A stretch of DNA of 64,000 nt from CAVZRC01 sp963777695 (GCA_963777695.1 CAVZRC010000004.1:682001-746000), one strand, 5' to 3'; positions 42,802 to 54,146 are shown, counted from the stretch's first letter. The notes: generated by a model not told the origin, from the sequence alone. Numbers and translations: made by a program.

Positions 42802-45800
42802 ATGAGTGCAAATTCCCCCGTATGTCCCAACAAATCCGTCGAAGACGACAGTAACACGGGCCACGTGGTGCTCGGCGACGAGCTCGCATGGATCCGCAAG
42901 CGTCGCGAGGCGGTGTTCCGCGAATACGATCATCCCAACTCGATTCCCCCGCCGCCGGATCGGCCGCCCGGGCAGCCTCCCGCCGCAGGCGAGGGATTCA
43001 GGACGCAGTGCGTGACGGAGGGACCGATCCTGCGGCCCGAGTCGAGCCCCGACCCGAGGGCGGAACGGATCCGGCCCGGCGGCGGGATCGAGGCCCCCGG
43101 ACCCCTCGAGGATCATCCGGACGCCGACGGCCTCCTCATCTCCGCGCAACTCGAGGCGATGGACATGAACCTCGCGGGCCTGAGCTTCTCGGGCGGGGGA
43201 ATCCGGGCCGGGACGTTCGCCATCGGATTCCTTCAGGGCCTGTCCAGCCTGAGGCTGCTGTCTCGCTTCGACTATCTCTCCACCGTGTCGGGCGGCGGCT
43301 ACGCCGGCGGTTGGCTGGCGGCCTGGCTCTTCCGCGAAGGGCAGGCGAGCGGCCTGGATCATCCGCTCCGCAACGTCGAGATGCAGCTCGCCGTGAGCCG
43401 GGTGACCCAGTCCCGGGCGCGTCGCCGCTTCCTGAACGATCTGGGCGGCGACGATGGCCATGCGCACGAGAGCCTGGTCGTGGACGAGGAGCCCGAGCCG
43501 GTCCGGCACCTCCGCGAGTACAGCAGCTACCTGGCCCCCCGCCTGGGCCTGCTCACGGCCGACACCTGGGCCATCCTGATGACCTGGACGCGGAACGTGG
43601 CCATCAACATGATGATGCTCTTCCCCGCGGCGATGCTCCTGGTGCTCGCGGCCCGGGGCGTCGTCTACGCCTACGCAAACGTCAATCTCGACTTGATCAA
43701 CTCGGGTTCGAGCCACTCCTGGTTCCGGATGGCCGCCGTGATGGCATTGCTCGCGGGGTTGGTCTCACTGGCCCGCGGATTCTGGAGTAACGCCTGCGCC
43801 CTCCAGGAATTCCGCGGGCCCGAGCCGACCGCGGAGTACGGCACGACCTTCCGGAGACCGGGGTGGGAGCCGAGGATCTTCTCTTCCGTGATCCGTCCCA
43901 TCCTGATCGCGGCACTCCTGGTCACATCCACGATCCTCCCGCTCCTGAACGACCTCGGCGGGGGGGTGCAAGCCCTGGCCATGGGAGGTGCGAGCTCATC
44001 GTCCTGGGCGTCGGCGAGGATCTGGCTCGGAGAGCATCTCCAGTTCCTCAGCCTTCCCAACATCCTGCTGCACGTCGTGGTCTTCGGCCTGATGATGATG
44101 ATCGGCTCGCTGCTCACGGGCAAATCCGACAGGGCCTCCCGCCGGAAGTTCCTCTCGGCCGCGTTCGCCGCCGGGGCCTCCGGGGGCGTCCTGTTCGGGG
44201 TGGCCGAATATTTCCTGGCCGACTGGGGCGGACACGGCGCTCGGACCTGCTCGCCACGTTCGCCGTCCCGATCGTCCTGCTGGTGCTGGTGGCCGCGAGC
44301 GTCGTCGAGGTGGCGCTGCTGGGACGATCGATGGCGGAAGCCGAGCGCGAATGGTGGGCGCGGCTCTGCGGCTGGTTCGGCATCGCGGCGATCGCCTGGA
44401 TGGTGACGATCGGGACGGTGGTCTACGCCCCGGCCGTGCTCCTGATGGCCGGGCCCTGGCTCCGGTCGGCGATCGCGTCGGGATGGCTGCTGACCACAGC
44501 AGCCGGGGCGCTCTCGGGTCGCCTGGGATCGATGGCCCCTCGGTCCTCGAAATCGTTGGTGCCGCTGATCGCGACGGTCGCCCCGCCGGTCTTTGTGATC
44601 GGCCTGCTCGGGCTGGTCGCCTCGCTGGGCGCCTACCTGGTCAACGGCAACACGCCGACGCCGGCCGCCGGCGCGACGGCGGACACGGCCCGGATCTGGG
44701 CGACCTATCTGGTGGGGATCCAGGGCACGTCCTGGCTGAGCCTGGCGAGTTACGCCGCGCTCATGTACATCCTCTACAGCCTCGCGACCAACCTGATCGA
44801 CGTCAACTTGTTCTCGCTCAATGCCATGTACGCCAATCGGCTGGTACGGTGCTACCTGGGTGCATCCCGACCCAAGTCGGAATGGCGAGGCCGTTGGGGC
44901 GAACACCGGCGTGACGTCCTCAGCGGTGCTCCGACGTTCGTCAAGCAGGTGCCGCGGGACCCGAACCCGGTCACCGGCTTCGACCCGGCCGACGACCTCT
45001 CGCTTGCGGACCTGTTCAAGGAGCGAGGCGACGGCTCGCCGGCCTACCGGGGGCCGTTCCCCCTGATCAACGCGACGCTCAACCGCGTGGCCGGCAAGGA
45101 GCTCGCCTGGCGCGATCGCAAAGGGGAGTCGTTCTTCCTCAGCCCGCTCTATTGTGGCACCAAGGAGACGGGCTTCTCGCGGTGCCCGGTCGGCGACGAC
45201 GCGAAGAACCTGACGCTCGGCCGGGCGATGTCGATCTCGGGGGCGGCGGTCGACCCCAACATGGGCTACCTGCAATCGCCGATGCTGACGGCCTTCCTGA
45301 CGCTCCTGAACGCGCGGCTGGGCTACTGGATGGAGCGGCCGGGCAAGCCGGACTGGAAGGCCGCCGGCCCGACCCTCGGCGGCGGGATGCTGCTCGGCGA
45401 ACTCTTCGGACGCACCGACGCCAAGGGCGAGTTCGTCCACCTCTCCGACGGCGGCCATTTCGAGAACCTGGGCGTCTACGAGCTGATCCGACGCCGATGC
45501 CGATTCATCGTGGCCCTGGATTCGGGCGAGGACGGCAGTCCCTCGAGCGACAACCTCGCCACGCTGATGCGGCTCTGCCGGATCGACTTCGGCGTCCGGA
45601 TCCAGATCGACACGGATCCGCTCCGGATGGCCGGCGACGGCCGGCTGACCTCGACTCACGTCGTGATCGGCCGGGTGCGCTACGACGACGTCGACAGCGG
45701 CCAGAAGGAAGGCATGCTGGTCTACATCAAGATCTCCCTGACCGGCGACGAGCCGCCCGACCTCCAGAACTATGCCGCGCAGAACCCGGACTTCCCGCAC

Positions 45801-46930
45801 GAGGCGACCGACCTGAAGCAATCGTTCAACGAGGCGCAGTTCGAGGCCTACCGCACCCTGGGCGACCACGTCGCCCGTCGCGTGTTCGGCGAGGCCCAGC
45901 AGCGCCTGCTGGCCCAGCCGCTCTGGGCGGAACCCGATGCCGATCGGGAGTTCCGCCTGGGCAATCCCCGGCTGTTCCAGGCGGTGGCCCGCTCCTGGTC
46001 GGTGCCGCCGGCCTCGCAGAGCGCCGACTACATCCAGGGGACCCGCGACTGGATCGCGCTCCAGCGCGACCTGCTCAGGAACGAGGCGCTCGCCCCGCTG
46101 GCCTTCGAGCTCTATCCCGAGTTCGCACCCGACCCCGGGCCGCTCGACGACGCGGCCAGGGATCGCACCGGTCGGGCCGCCTTCCACGCCGTGGGGATGA
46201 TGATCCAGATCATGGAGAACACCTGGATCGCCCTGAACCTCAAGTCCTACGTCAACCTGCCGATGAACCAGGGCTGGCTGAACACGTTCCGCCGGTGGAC
46301 GACGACGCGGACATTCCATCGATACTGGGCGACCTATCGCTCCGAGTTCAGCCCCGACTTCGTCCGGTTCTGCGAGGGCTCGCTCCACCTCGGAGTCGCG
46401 CCGCCCCGGGCCGCGACCCTGGCCGAGCTCAAGGGCCTCGGCATCGCGACCGAGCCGACGCTGGGCCGACTCGCCGAGGAGTTCGCTCGCGAGTGGCCCG
46501 GCGAGACGCCCCTGAGGGAGCGCATCGATTCGCCCAGGCTTCGGGCCTGGCGCCGGCCTGGTGCATCGTCCAATCCCCGACGGGCCCCGTCGGCGACGCG
46601 CACCCGCGGGACGCGTTCGGCTGCGGCGTGATACTCGTTTCCCACGACCTGCGGAAGCCGGAGCGACCGGAGTTCTTCGTCTGGATCCGGCCGCCGCACC
46701 GCTCGATCGGCCTCGGCTCGCGCGTGGTGCCCGCGAGGCTCGAGGAGGTCGTGCAACGGCTCTCGGGACGCGAGTTGATCGTCCGTTATCCGCGATCGAA
46801 GGGGAACCTCCAGGTCAACCTCGAGCACGCGGCCTGGCGCAGGTTCTTCGTGACCTGCGGGTTCTCCAGGCCGGTGGAAGAGATGAGCGAGGCGACCGTC
46901 CTCCAGTACAGCCGCGTTGGAGACCACTGA
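42802..46930 (+). CDS. membrane-embedded patatin-like phospholipase A (two frameshifts)
   Basis: About 1,376 residues when the frame is corrected by one lost base near 44,237 and one near 46,555. The patatin halves flank a multi-helix membrane insert. N-terminal catalytic part: LAGLSFSGGGIRAG (oxyanion loop, residue 125-138) and the nucleophile-elbow equivalent YLSTVSGGGYAGGW (Ser near residue 162). Hydrophobic segments occur around 43,610-44,800 (VAINMMMLFPAAMLLVLAA, MAAVMALLAGLV, LLATFAVPIVLLVLV). The C-terminal catalytic Asp lies in HLSDGGHFENLGVYEL near residue 882. Such proteins hydrolyse acyl esters of membrane lipids. The nucleophile lacks the usual Gly two before the Ser, so activity is unproven. 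The next gene starts 4 bp after the stop, so it heads an operon. Confidence 0.8.
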
Positions 46931-46934
46931 GACC

Positions 46935-48500
46935 ATGAAACGTCGCAAGAGATTGCTGATCGGACTGGGTGTCATCGTGGCGCTCCTGGCCGCTATCCTG
47001 GTGTTCAACGCCTTGAACGTCCGGTCGTTCCAAGAGCCGCCGCGCGGCAAGCCCGCGGCGACCGACATTGACGACGCCCAGAGAGCTCGGCACGGTTGCA
47101 GCAGGCCGTGAGGTTCAAGACCGACTCTTCCGACCCCGCCTCGGGCCCGGAATTCGACAAGCTGAAGGACTTCCTCAAGCGGGAGTATCCCCTGCTCCAC
47201 TCCGATGCTCACGTCACCGTGGAGACGATCAGCGACCGGAGCCTGCTGTTCACATGGAAGGGATCCGACCCGAGCCTCGCCGCGGTCATGCTGACCGCCC
47301 ATCTCGACGTCGTGCCCGTCAACAACGGGCCGATCGACCCGGCGAAGCCCGAGAAGAAGAAATGGGACCACGAACCGTTCGGTGGCGAGCTGATCGATGG
47401 CGTCATCTGGGGACGCGGGACGCTCGACGACAAGGTGAGCGTGCTGGCCATCCTCGAGGCGGCCGAGGGGCTGCTCCGCCGCGGCGCCCGCCCGACCAGG
47501 ACCTTCTATTTCGGGTTCGGGCAGGACGAGGAAATCGGCGGCACGCACGGGGCCATCCAGATCGTCGCGACGCTGAAAGGGCGACTGGAAGGCAAGAAGC
47601 TCGAGTGCGTGGTCGACGAGGGGACCGCGCTCGTCTCCGGATTCCTCCCCGGGTTGAAGCGGCCGATCGCGCCGATTGGGCTGGTGGAGAAGGGTTATGT
47701 GGATATCAAGCTGACGGCCACAGGCCCGGGCGGCCACTCGTCGGTCGCGCACCGACCACACGTCCATCGGCATCCTCAGCATCGCGATCGAGCGGCTCGA
47801 GCGCAATCCGTTCCCCACGGAGCTGCCCGAGGTCACCCGCGAGATGCTGAACACCCTGGCCCCCGAGCTGGGATTCGGCCTGAAGCTAGTCCTCGCCAAC
47901 CTCTGGCTCTTCCGCCCGGTCGTGGTCGCCCAGTTCGCGGCGGGTGGGGAGACGAACGCGACGGTCCGGACCACCGCCGCCGTGACCGTGTCCCGAGGGG
48001 GAGACAAGGACAACGTCCTGCCCGAGACCGCCTGGGCGATCGTGAATTACCGGCTCTTGCCCGGGACGACGCCCGAGCAGGTCCTCGAGCACGTGAAGCG
48101 GGTCGTGAACGACCCGACCCGGGTCAAGGTCGAGATCGATCCCAAGAACAATTTCCCCCCCTCGCATCAGTCCTCGGCCGACACCGATTCCTTCCGCATG
48201 CTCCGGCAGACCATCCGCGACGTCTTCCAGGAGGTCAACCCGATCGTCGTGCCGTTCCTCGTCACGGCGGGCACCGACGCCCGCTTCTACGAGGCGGTCT
48301 GCGACAACGTCTATCGCTTCCTGCCGATCCAGCTCAAGCCCGACGAGCTGGGGCGGATCCACGGCGCCAACGAGCAGATCCCGGCGAAGGACTTCGATCA
48401 GGTCGTGGTGTTCTACCGGGAGATCATGGAGAACGCGATGCGACCCGACCTGGGCAAGGGGAGATCGCCGGGGACGCCCGCGCCGGGACCGGGTCGCTGA
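46935..48500 (+). CDS. M20-family metallopeptidase of PM20D1/CPS1 type (frameshifted)
   Basis: About 520 residues after two frame corrections (one lost base near 47,085; two near 47,748). An N-terminal membrane anchor (LLIGLGVIVALLAAILVF) leads to the dinuclear-metal core: TAHLDVVPV (His and Asp), WGRGTLDDK (bridging Asp), GQDEEIGGTHG (catalytic Glu) and a later VVDEG. The dimerisation domain and the final RIHGANEQI (metal His) follow. The GRGTLDDK form is typical of the PM20D1/carboxypeptidase S branch, whose members hydrolyse or form N-acyl amino acids. It starts 4 bp after patatin A. The annotated start is the ATG at 46935. Confidence 0.8.
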
Positions 48501-48531
48501 ACGGACCATCCATCCAGGACCAGGAGCCATC

Positions 48532-49979
48532 ATGTACGAATACGTCAACGCCTGGAAGAACATCCGGTTCGACTGCGCGGGGATCAGGCAGCCCGGTTCG
48601 ACCGAGGAGGTCGTCGCCCTGGTCAACGAGGCGCAGTCGGGATGGGTTGAAGCTCAGGCCGGTCGGCGGGCGACATAGCTTCAACAACCTGGTGAAGACC
48701 GGCGGATGGCTGGTGGACCTGGGCCGGATGAACCGTCTGCTCGCGGTCAACCCGGCCCGGGGCACGGCGAGCCTGCAAGGGGGGATCGTCCTGGGCGACG
48801 CGATCGAGGCGATCGGATCCCACGGCCTCCACTTCCCCTCGCTCGGCTCCTACTTCCACCAGTCAATCGCCGGGGCGATCGCGACCTCGACGCACGGCAG
48901 CACGCTCCATCACGGGACGATCTCCGACCAGGTTGTCGGGGTCGAGGCGGTGCTCGCCGACGGCTCCGTGATCGACGTCGCCGGCGACGATCCCCGCCTG
49001 AAGGCATTCCGGGCGTCGCTGGGCCACCTCGGCATCGTCACCCGGGTGGACCTGGCCTGCACGCCCGCGTTCTACCTCGCGACCGCGATCCGGCCGGTGC
49101 CCGAGGACGAGGGGTTCGCCACGATCGTAGAAGCGGCGCGGACGCACGAATATGCCAGCATGCTGTGGCTGCCCTATGTCCGGGAGACCTCGATCCGGAT
49201 CCTCTCGCGATTCGACGCGACCGGCCGTAACGAGATCGCCCAGACGCGCGAGCGGGCGGCCGTCCGACGCAACCGCCTCACCAACACGGTCGTCAACGTC
49301 GGTGAGTATCTCGCGGGCCAGGCGTTTCTCCGCCTCCCACGGTTGCTGGGCCGACCGTATTCGAGCCTGATCCACCGCGCCTTCTTCGACGACGACGGCG
49401 TGACCGACAAGTCGTACAACGTCTTCCTCTACGACAAGTACCGGGAACCGACCTCAAACCACTACCTCCGGTTGATCTTCAACAGCGAATACGCGCTCGA
49501 CGTCGCCGAGCTCGAGGCGACCTTGCGACAGATCCGCGATGTCCTGAACACCTTCGCGGCCCGGACACTATGCATCAACTATCCGAGGATCCACGTGCGC
49601 CTTCAGCCAAAGGAGCGACCGGACGCTGATCGGGCTCAACAGCGGCCGTGACACGGCGCACGTGGGGATCTACATCGTGGCCAGCATCCGGCACAAGCCC
49701 CAGATCCCGGTGGCCCGGGCGATCGAACAGGTGATGATCGACCACGGCGGCCGTCCCCACTGGGGCAAGTTCCGCTACCTCACGTCCGACGATTACCAGC
49801 GGACCTACCCCCACCTCGCGGAGTTCCAGGCGATGCGGGCCGAGCTCGATCCGACCGGGATGTTCTCCGACGGATTGGACATCTACCGGGACCTCGACAA
49901 CTTCGAGAAGCCGCCGCTCCGCCGGATTTTCAGATCGCTGTTCGCCGGGGATACCTACACGCCCGTCCGCATCCTCTGA
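48532..49979 (+). CDS. FAD-linked oxidase, ALO/GLO (sugar-lactone oxidase) type, frameshifted
   Basis: About 480 residues after two corrections (near 48,640 and 49,603, each like two lost bases in a CG or GC pair). The FAD-binding PCMH domain has RPVGGRHSFNNL, GGIVLGDAIEAI and AIATSTHGSTLHHG; the C-terminal domain ends in HWGKFRYLTSDDYQ, the HWxK motif of D-arabinono-/L-gulono-lactone oxidases. Expected reaction: O2- or acceptor-linked oxidation of a sugar lactone or polyol, with H2O2 as possible product, which a DyP could use. It begins 31 bp after the M20 stop, in the same operon. Confidence 0.8.
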
Positions 49980-50016
49980 GCCATATCGTCAGCCTTCCAT
50001 CGCGAGGAGACCTGCC

Positions 50017-52971
50017 ATGCCCGACGTATTCTCGAAATTGCCCCCGACCGCGTTCCGGTGGATCTGGGGGATCGCGCTCATCCTGTTCGCGGGCCTGTGG
50101 GGGGCCCAGTTATACTACGGGCGGCATCTGACGAACTCGGAAGCCCCCCAGGGGATCGTCTCGCTCGAGCTGGCCGGCATGCAGGCGAAGACGCAAGCCA
50201 TCCTCGACTCCTGGGGCCCGGCGGCGCGGGCCGACGCCGAGCGCGGGCTGTGGTGGGACCTGGCCTTCCTGGTGTCGTACGCCCTGGTGCTCTCGCATGC
50301 TTGCGGCTGGGCCGGACGGACGATGGCCGCCGTATTCAACTGGCAATCCGGGACGACGGCCGGCCTGCTCTTCGGTTGGATGGCGTGGGCCGCCGCCGCC
50401 TGCGACGCGGGCGAGGACGCGGGCCTGCTGGTGCAGCTCGCGTCCGGGTCGAGCGGGACCTGGTCGGCCGTCGCGCGCGGGTTCGCCATCGCCAAGTTCG
50501 CGATGCTGATCCTCTGCACGATCTTCGTGGCCTTCGGGGTGGTCGCCGCCGTGAAACCGCTGCGGGCCCACGTCCGATTCGCGGCGACTCACTTCGGCTA
50601 CGTGCTGGTCCTGGGCCTGATCTTCGGGTTCGTCTACGGGCTGATCGGCACGGGCAACGGCATCCCCTCGCTGTTCTGGCACGATCACTTCTGGGCCCGG
50701 CTCGGGTCGAGCTTCGGCGTGACGCTCCTCCTGCTGGAGATCGGCGTCATCGTCTACTACGAGCAGCGCGACGACGCCGCCGGACTGGTATCCGCCCTGG
50801 CCGGCCCGCCCGGCTTCCCCGCGGGGGGGGCGACCGCTCGCACGAACATCGCGTATCTGTCCCGGTTCCTCCTCAGGGGCGGCCTCCCCCTGCTGTTCAT
50901 CGTCGCGGCCCCCGCGATCTGGGCGCTGATCTTCATCGCGGCCCCGGGGATCGCGCCTTCGATCTTCGCCGAGGTCACCCGGACGCCCTTGCACCAGGCC
51001 GGCATCGCTCTCCATCTCGGGCCGATGTCGGGGGGCCCCGTGACCTGGCTGCTGGGCATCGCCCTCGGCGTGGCGGTCGCCGCGATCCTGCTCTTCATCA
51101 GCAGGCTACTCTACCGCAATCCCGATGCGGTCCTCGGCAACCCCATCCGATCGGTCATGACATTCTATGTGATATTTATTGCGATCTATATCATCATGGC
51201 CAACTGGCCGGCATACGAGTACGTCTCGCCCGCGATCGCCATCTGCGCGGCGATCGGGATCCTGGCGATGTTCTATGCGCTGATCGCCTACTTCGACGGG
51301 CTATTCTTCCCGGCGCTGTGCGGATGGTGGATTCCGCCGAAGGCGGTGTTCCTGGCGGCATTGCTCGCGCTCTTCGGGTGGGCGAACAACGACCCGTACA
51401 AGCTCAAGTTCCCGAACATGGAGCAGTACTACGGGGCTCCCGAGCCGCTCCGTGCGGACGTGGCCGGGCAATACTTCCCGATGGGCGGGCGGCCGGCGTT
51501 GCCGGCCGGCGGGGCGACGCTGATCACCGACGAGACGGCGTTCGCCGGCTGGCTCAAGGTCGTCGCGACCGGCGACGGCAAGAAGCCGAAGCTGGCGGTG
51601 GTCGTCGTCAGCGGGGGCGCCACGCGTTCGGCCTACTGGACCGCGACCGTGCTCCAGCGGCTCGAAGACGAGATCGATGGCTTCTCGAAGCACGTGCGGA
51701 TCGTCGCCGGCGCCTCGGGCGGGATGCTCGGGGGGGCCTGCTACGTCCAGGAGCTGCGCGAGCGGGCCGGGGGGAGCCCGCCGAAGAAATTCCCCGACAG
51801 GGTCCCGGTCGACAGCATCACGCCCGTGGCCCGCAACATCGCCCTCCAGGAGATCTGGCGATCGCTGCTGCCGGTGCGATGGCCCCTCGATCGCGGCATC
51901 GTCCTCGAGCGGGACTGGGGACTGATCGGCTACCCCATCCAGGCCCTCGTGCCGCTCGAGGAACAGGGGAAGGTCCCCTCGATCATCTTCTCGCCGATGA
52001 TGGCCGAGGACGGCCGCAGGCTCCTGATCAGCAACCTCGACCTGTGGGTCTTGTCGGGCGCCGAGGGCGGGATGATCACCGAGAATGATGCCGGCACTCA
52101 ACCGCACGACTACTCGCTCTCGGCCATCGAATTCTTCCGGATCTTCCCGTTCGCCACCAAATTCGAGCTGGCGACGGCCGTGCGGATGAATGCCTCATTC
52201 CCGTTCGTCTCGCCCGCCGTGAACCTGCCCACCGACCCGCCCCGCCGGGTCGTCAACGCCGGCTATTACGACAACTACGGCGTCCAGGTCGGCGCCGCCT
52301 GGATCCAGAAGAACCTCCGCTGGCTGCTGGACAAGACCTCGGGCGTGGTCCTGATCCAGGTCCGCGACGCCGTCAGCCAGAAGGACCGGCTCGAGGTCAG
52401 CGATGCCCCGGAGGGCCTCCTGCCGACGATCGCCCGCGGGTTCCAGTTCTTCACCAGCCCGCTCGACGCCGCGAAGGAGGCCCGTTACACGGTCTCGGCA
52501 TTCACGAACGATCAGGAGGTCCAGAACCTCTCCGATCTCTTGACCGATCGATACCTCCGGGACCGGCTCAAGCTCGACCCGACGAAGGCCACACCCGCGC
52601 AGTTGGCGGAGGCGAGGGCCTTCTTCACCACGGCAGTCTTCGAGAATTCGGCAGTCGTCTACTTCGGGCCGCGCCCGGCCGGCTCCTGGCCCGGGGACGA
52701 GGCTTCGGGGTCGATCCCGTCGAACGAGGTGGCCCTCGACTGGTATCTGAGCGACGCCGAGCGCGCCGGCCTCGACACGGCGATCCCGGCGATGCCCAAG
52801 CCGGGGAATCGTTGGAGCGACCCGAAGCAACGGCTAGCTCGGATCGCTGAGCTGATCGACAAGGTCGCCGTGACTCACGGCACGGATCGGGACAAATGGT
52901 TCAAGGAGCTCGAGCAGGCACGGAACTTCGAGCGGCTCATCCAGCTCAAGAAATGGTGGGCGGGGCGTTGA
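50017..52971 (+). CDS. membrane patatin-like phospholipase B
   Basis: 984 residues, intact. The N-terminal half is a membrane domain with about 8-9 hydrophobic helices (for example WIWGIALILFAGLWGAQL, YVLVLGLIFGFVYGLIG, VIFIAIYIIM). The C-terminal patatin domain begins near residue 525: VVVSGGATRSAYW (oxyanion loop), IVAGASGGMLGG (GxSxG nucleophile, about residue 567), and NAGYYDNYGV (catalytic Asp with the DN variant) near residue 752. Both catalytic residues are present, unlike the altered elbow of patatin A. The Shine-Dalgarno is GAGGAG. It is 37 bp after the FAD oxidase, in the same operon. Expected activity: deacylation of membrane phospholipids. Confidence 0.82.
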   Translation: MPDVFSKLPPTAFRWIWGIALILFAGLWGAQLYYGRHLTNSEAPQGIVSLELAGMQAKTQAILDSWGPAARADAERGLWWDLAFLVSYALVLSHACGWAGRTMAAVFNWQSGTTAGLLFGWMAWAAAACDAGEDAGLLVQLASGSSGTWSAVARGFAIAKFAMLILCTIFVAFGVVAAVKPLRAHVRFAATHFGYVLVLGLIFGFVYGLIGTGNGIPSLFWHDHFWARLGSSFGVTLLLLEIGVIVYYEQRDDAAGLVSALAGPPGFPAGGATARTNIAYLSRFLLRGGLPLLFIVAAPAIWALIFIAAPGIAPSIFAEVTRTPLHQAGIALHLGPMSGGPVTWLLGIALGVAVAAILLFISRLLYRNPDAVLGNPIRSVMTFYVIFIAIYIIMANWPAYEYVSPAIAICAAIGILAMFYALIAYFDGLFFPALCGWWIPPKAVFLAALLALFGWANNDPYKLKFPNMEQYYGAPEPLRADVAGQYFPMGGRPALPAGGATLITDETAFAGWLKVVATGDGKKPKLAVVVVSGGATRSAYWTATVLQRLEDEIDGFSKHVRIVAGASGGMLGGACYVQELRERAGGSPPKKFPDRVPVDSITPVARNIALQEIWRSLLPVRWPLDRGIVLERDWGLIGYPIQALVPLEEQGKVPSIIFSPMMAEDGRRLLISNLDLWVLSGAEGGMITENDAGTQPHDYSLSAIEFFRIFPFATKFELATAVRMNASFPFVSPAVNLPTDPPRRVVNAGYYDNYGVQVGAAWIQKNLRWLLDKTSGVVLIQVRDAVSQKDRLEVSDAPEGLLPTIARGFQFFTSPLDAAKEARYTVSAFTNDQEVQNLSDLLTDRYLRDRLKLDPTKATPAQLAEARAFFTTAVFENSAVVYFGPRPAGSWPGDEASGSIPSNEVALDWYLSDAERAGLDTAIPAMPKPGNRWSDPKQRLARIAELIDKVAVTHGTDRDKWFKELEQARNFERLIQLKKWWAGR

Positions 52972-53070
52972 ATGCGTCGGGGTGGCCAGGTCCGGGTCGA
53001 ATCCAGTATGGTGGGGTTAGATTGACGCCCTGCGCCCGTCGTCCGAATTCGATAACAGGAGGGATCCAAA

Positions 53071-54060
53071 ATGATGGGCCTCGATGCCGCCTTGCTCGGC
53101 GTCTCGCTCCTTCTGGGCGGGATGTCCGAACCACCGTCCATCACCGCCGAGGAATTTCAGGGCTGGTTCGATTGCGCCTCCAGGGGCGATCTCCGCATCC
53201 CGGGCCCGGTCGCGCGGCGAGCCAGGCAGTTCCGCTACGTCTTCATCGGCGGCTTCGGCATCGGTCGGATGCCGGGCTACTTCACCCAGAACGCCGACGA
53301 GTTGCACGCGCTCGGGGTACCCCGGCGAGCGATCCATTTCATCTATCCCGATTCGCACAAGACGGTCGAGGAGAATCGCGAGGCGATCCGCGACAAGATC
53401 GTCGGCATCGCCGGAGACCGTCCCGAGCGGCTGGTCGTGATCGCGCACAGCCAGGGCGCCTGCGACGCGGTCACCTTCGCCCTCCACGAGCCGGAATTCG
53501 TCCGCGACCGCGTCGAGGCGTTCTTCCTGGTCCAGGGGGCGTTCGGCGGGACCGGGCTGGCCGATTATGTCATGGGTGAAGGCGAGCCGATGGACGAGCA
53601 GATGTCTCGGCTCCATCGGTTCCTCGCGCAGGGGATGGGGTCATTCGTCCGCTACCTGTTCGACCACGGCAAGCACGGGGGATTGGCCGGGCTGACGCGA
53701 GACGCCTCGCGAGCCTACTGGAGTCATGCCCTGGAGGAACACGCGGATGCCTTGCCGATCGTCGGGCCGAAGGTCTTCTATGTCCAGGCGAATGTCCAGC
53801 CATCGCGGCTGAAGCTGTTCGCGAGGGCCATGGCGAGATATCTCGGGGCCTATTATGGACCGAACGACGGCGTCGTGGCCGTCGAGGACCAGACGCTCCC
53901 AGAACTGGGCACGAGCCTGGGGGTCGTGGACGCCGGTCATGCCGACCTGACCCGTCGATTCCCGTCGGGACGCATGGGACGTCGTCCCCGCAAGGCGCTG
54001 ATGCGGAGCATCGTCATGGCGGTGGGACGGCCCGAGGCGACCTCCACAGCGGCCCGATAG
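53071..54060 (+). CDS. alpha/beta-hydrolase, lipase-like
   Basis: A 329-residue hydrolase with a complete candidate triad: nucleophile VIAHSQGACDAV near residue 127 (AHSQG elbow), Asp in YGPNDGVVAVEDQ near residue 263, and His in VDAGHADLTRRF near residue 290. The first 18 residues are hydrophobic (LLGVSLLLGG) and may anchor it. A strong AGGAGG Shine-Dalgarno precedes ATG-ATG at 53071. It follows patatin B by 99 bp and closes the lipid-acting operon. A large palindrome stands 14 bp after the stop. Substrate unknown; an esterase or lipase role is plausible. Confidence 0.8.
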   Translation: MMGLDAALLGVSLLLGGMSEPPSITAEEFQGWFDCASRGDLRIPGPVARRARQFRYVFIGGFGIGRMPGYFTQNADELHALGVPRRAIHFIYPDSHKTVEENREAIRDKIVGIAGDRPERLVVIAHSQGACDAVTFALHEPEFVRDRVEAFFLVQGAFGGTGLADYVMGEGEPMDEQMSRLHRFLAQGMGSFVRYLFDHGKHGGLAGLTRDASRAYWSHALEEHADALPIVGPKVFYVQANVQPSRLKLFARAMARYLGAYYGPNDGVVAVEDQTLPELGTSLGVVDAGHADLTRRFPSGRMGRRPRKALMRSIVMAVGRPEATSTAAR

Positions 54061-54074
54061 CCAACGTCGCGTTG

Positions 54075-54146
54075 ATACGAGCCCGAAGCGCCAGCGAGTG
54101 CATTCCGGCGACCGCCAATGCACTCGCTGGCGCTTCGGGCTCGTAT
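54075..54146. repeat. perfect 30-bp inverted repeat, 12-nt loop
   Basis: Arms 54075-54104 and 54117-54146 are exact reverse complements (core CGAGCCCGAAGCGCCAGCGA). It sits just after the hydrolase stop. Repeats with this GAAGCGCCAGCGAG core are, as I recall, dispersed in planctomycete genomes. It may act as a transcription end or mRNA-stability structure. Confidence 0.92.
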
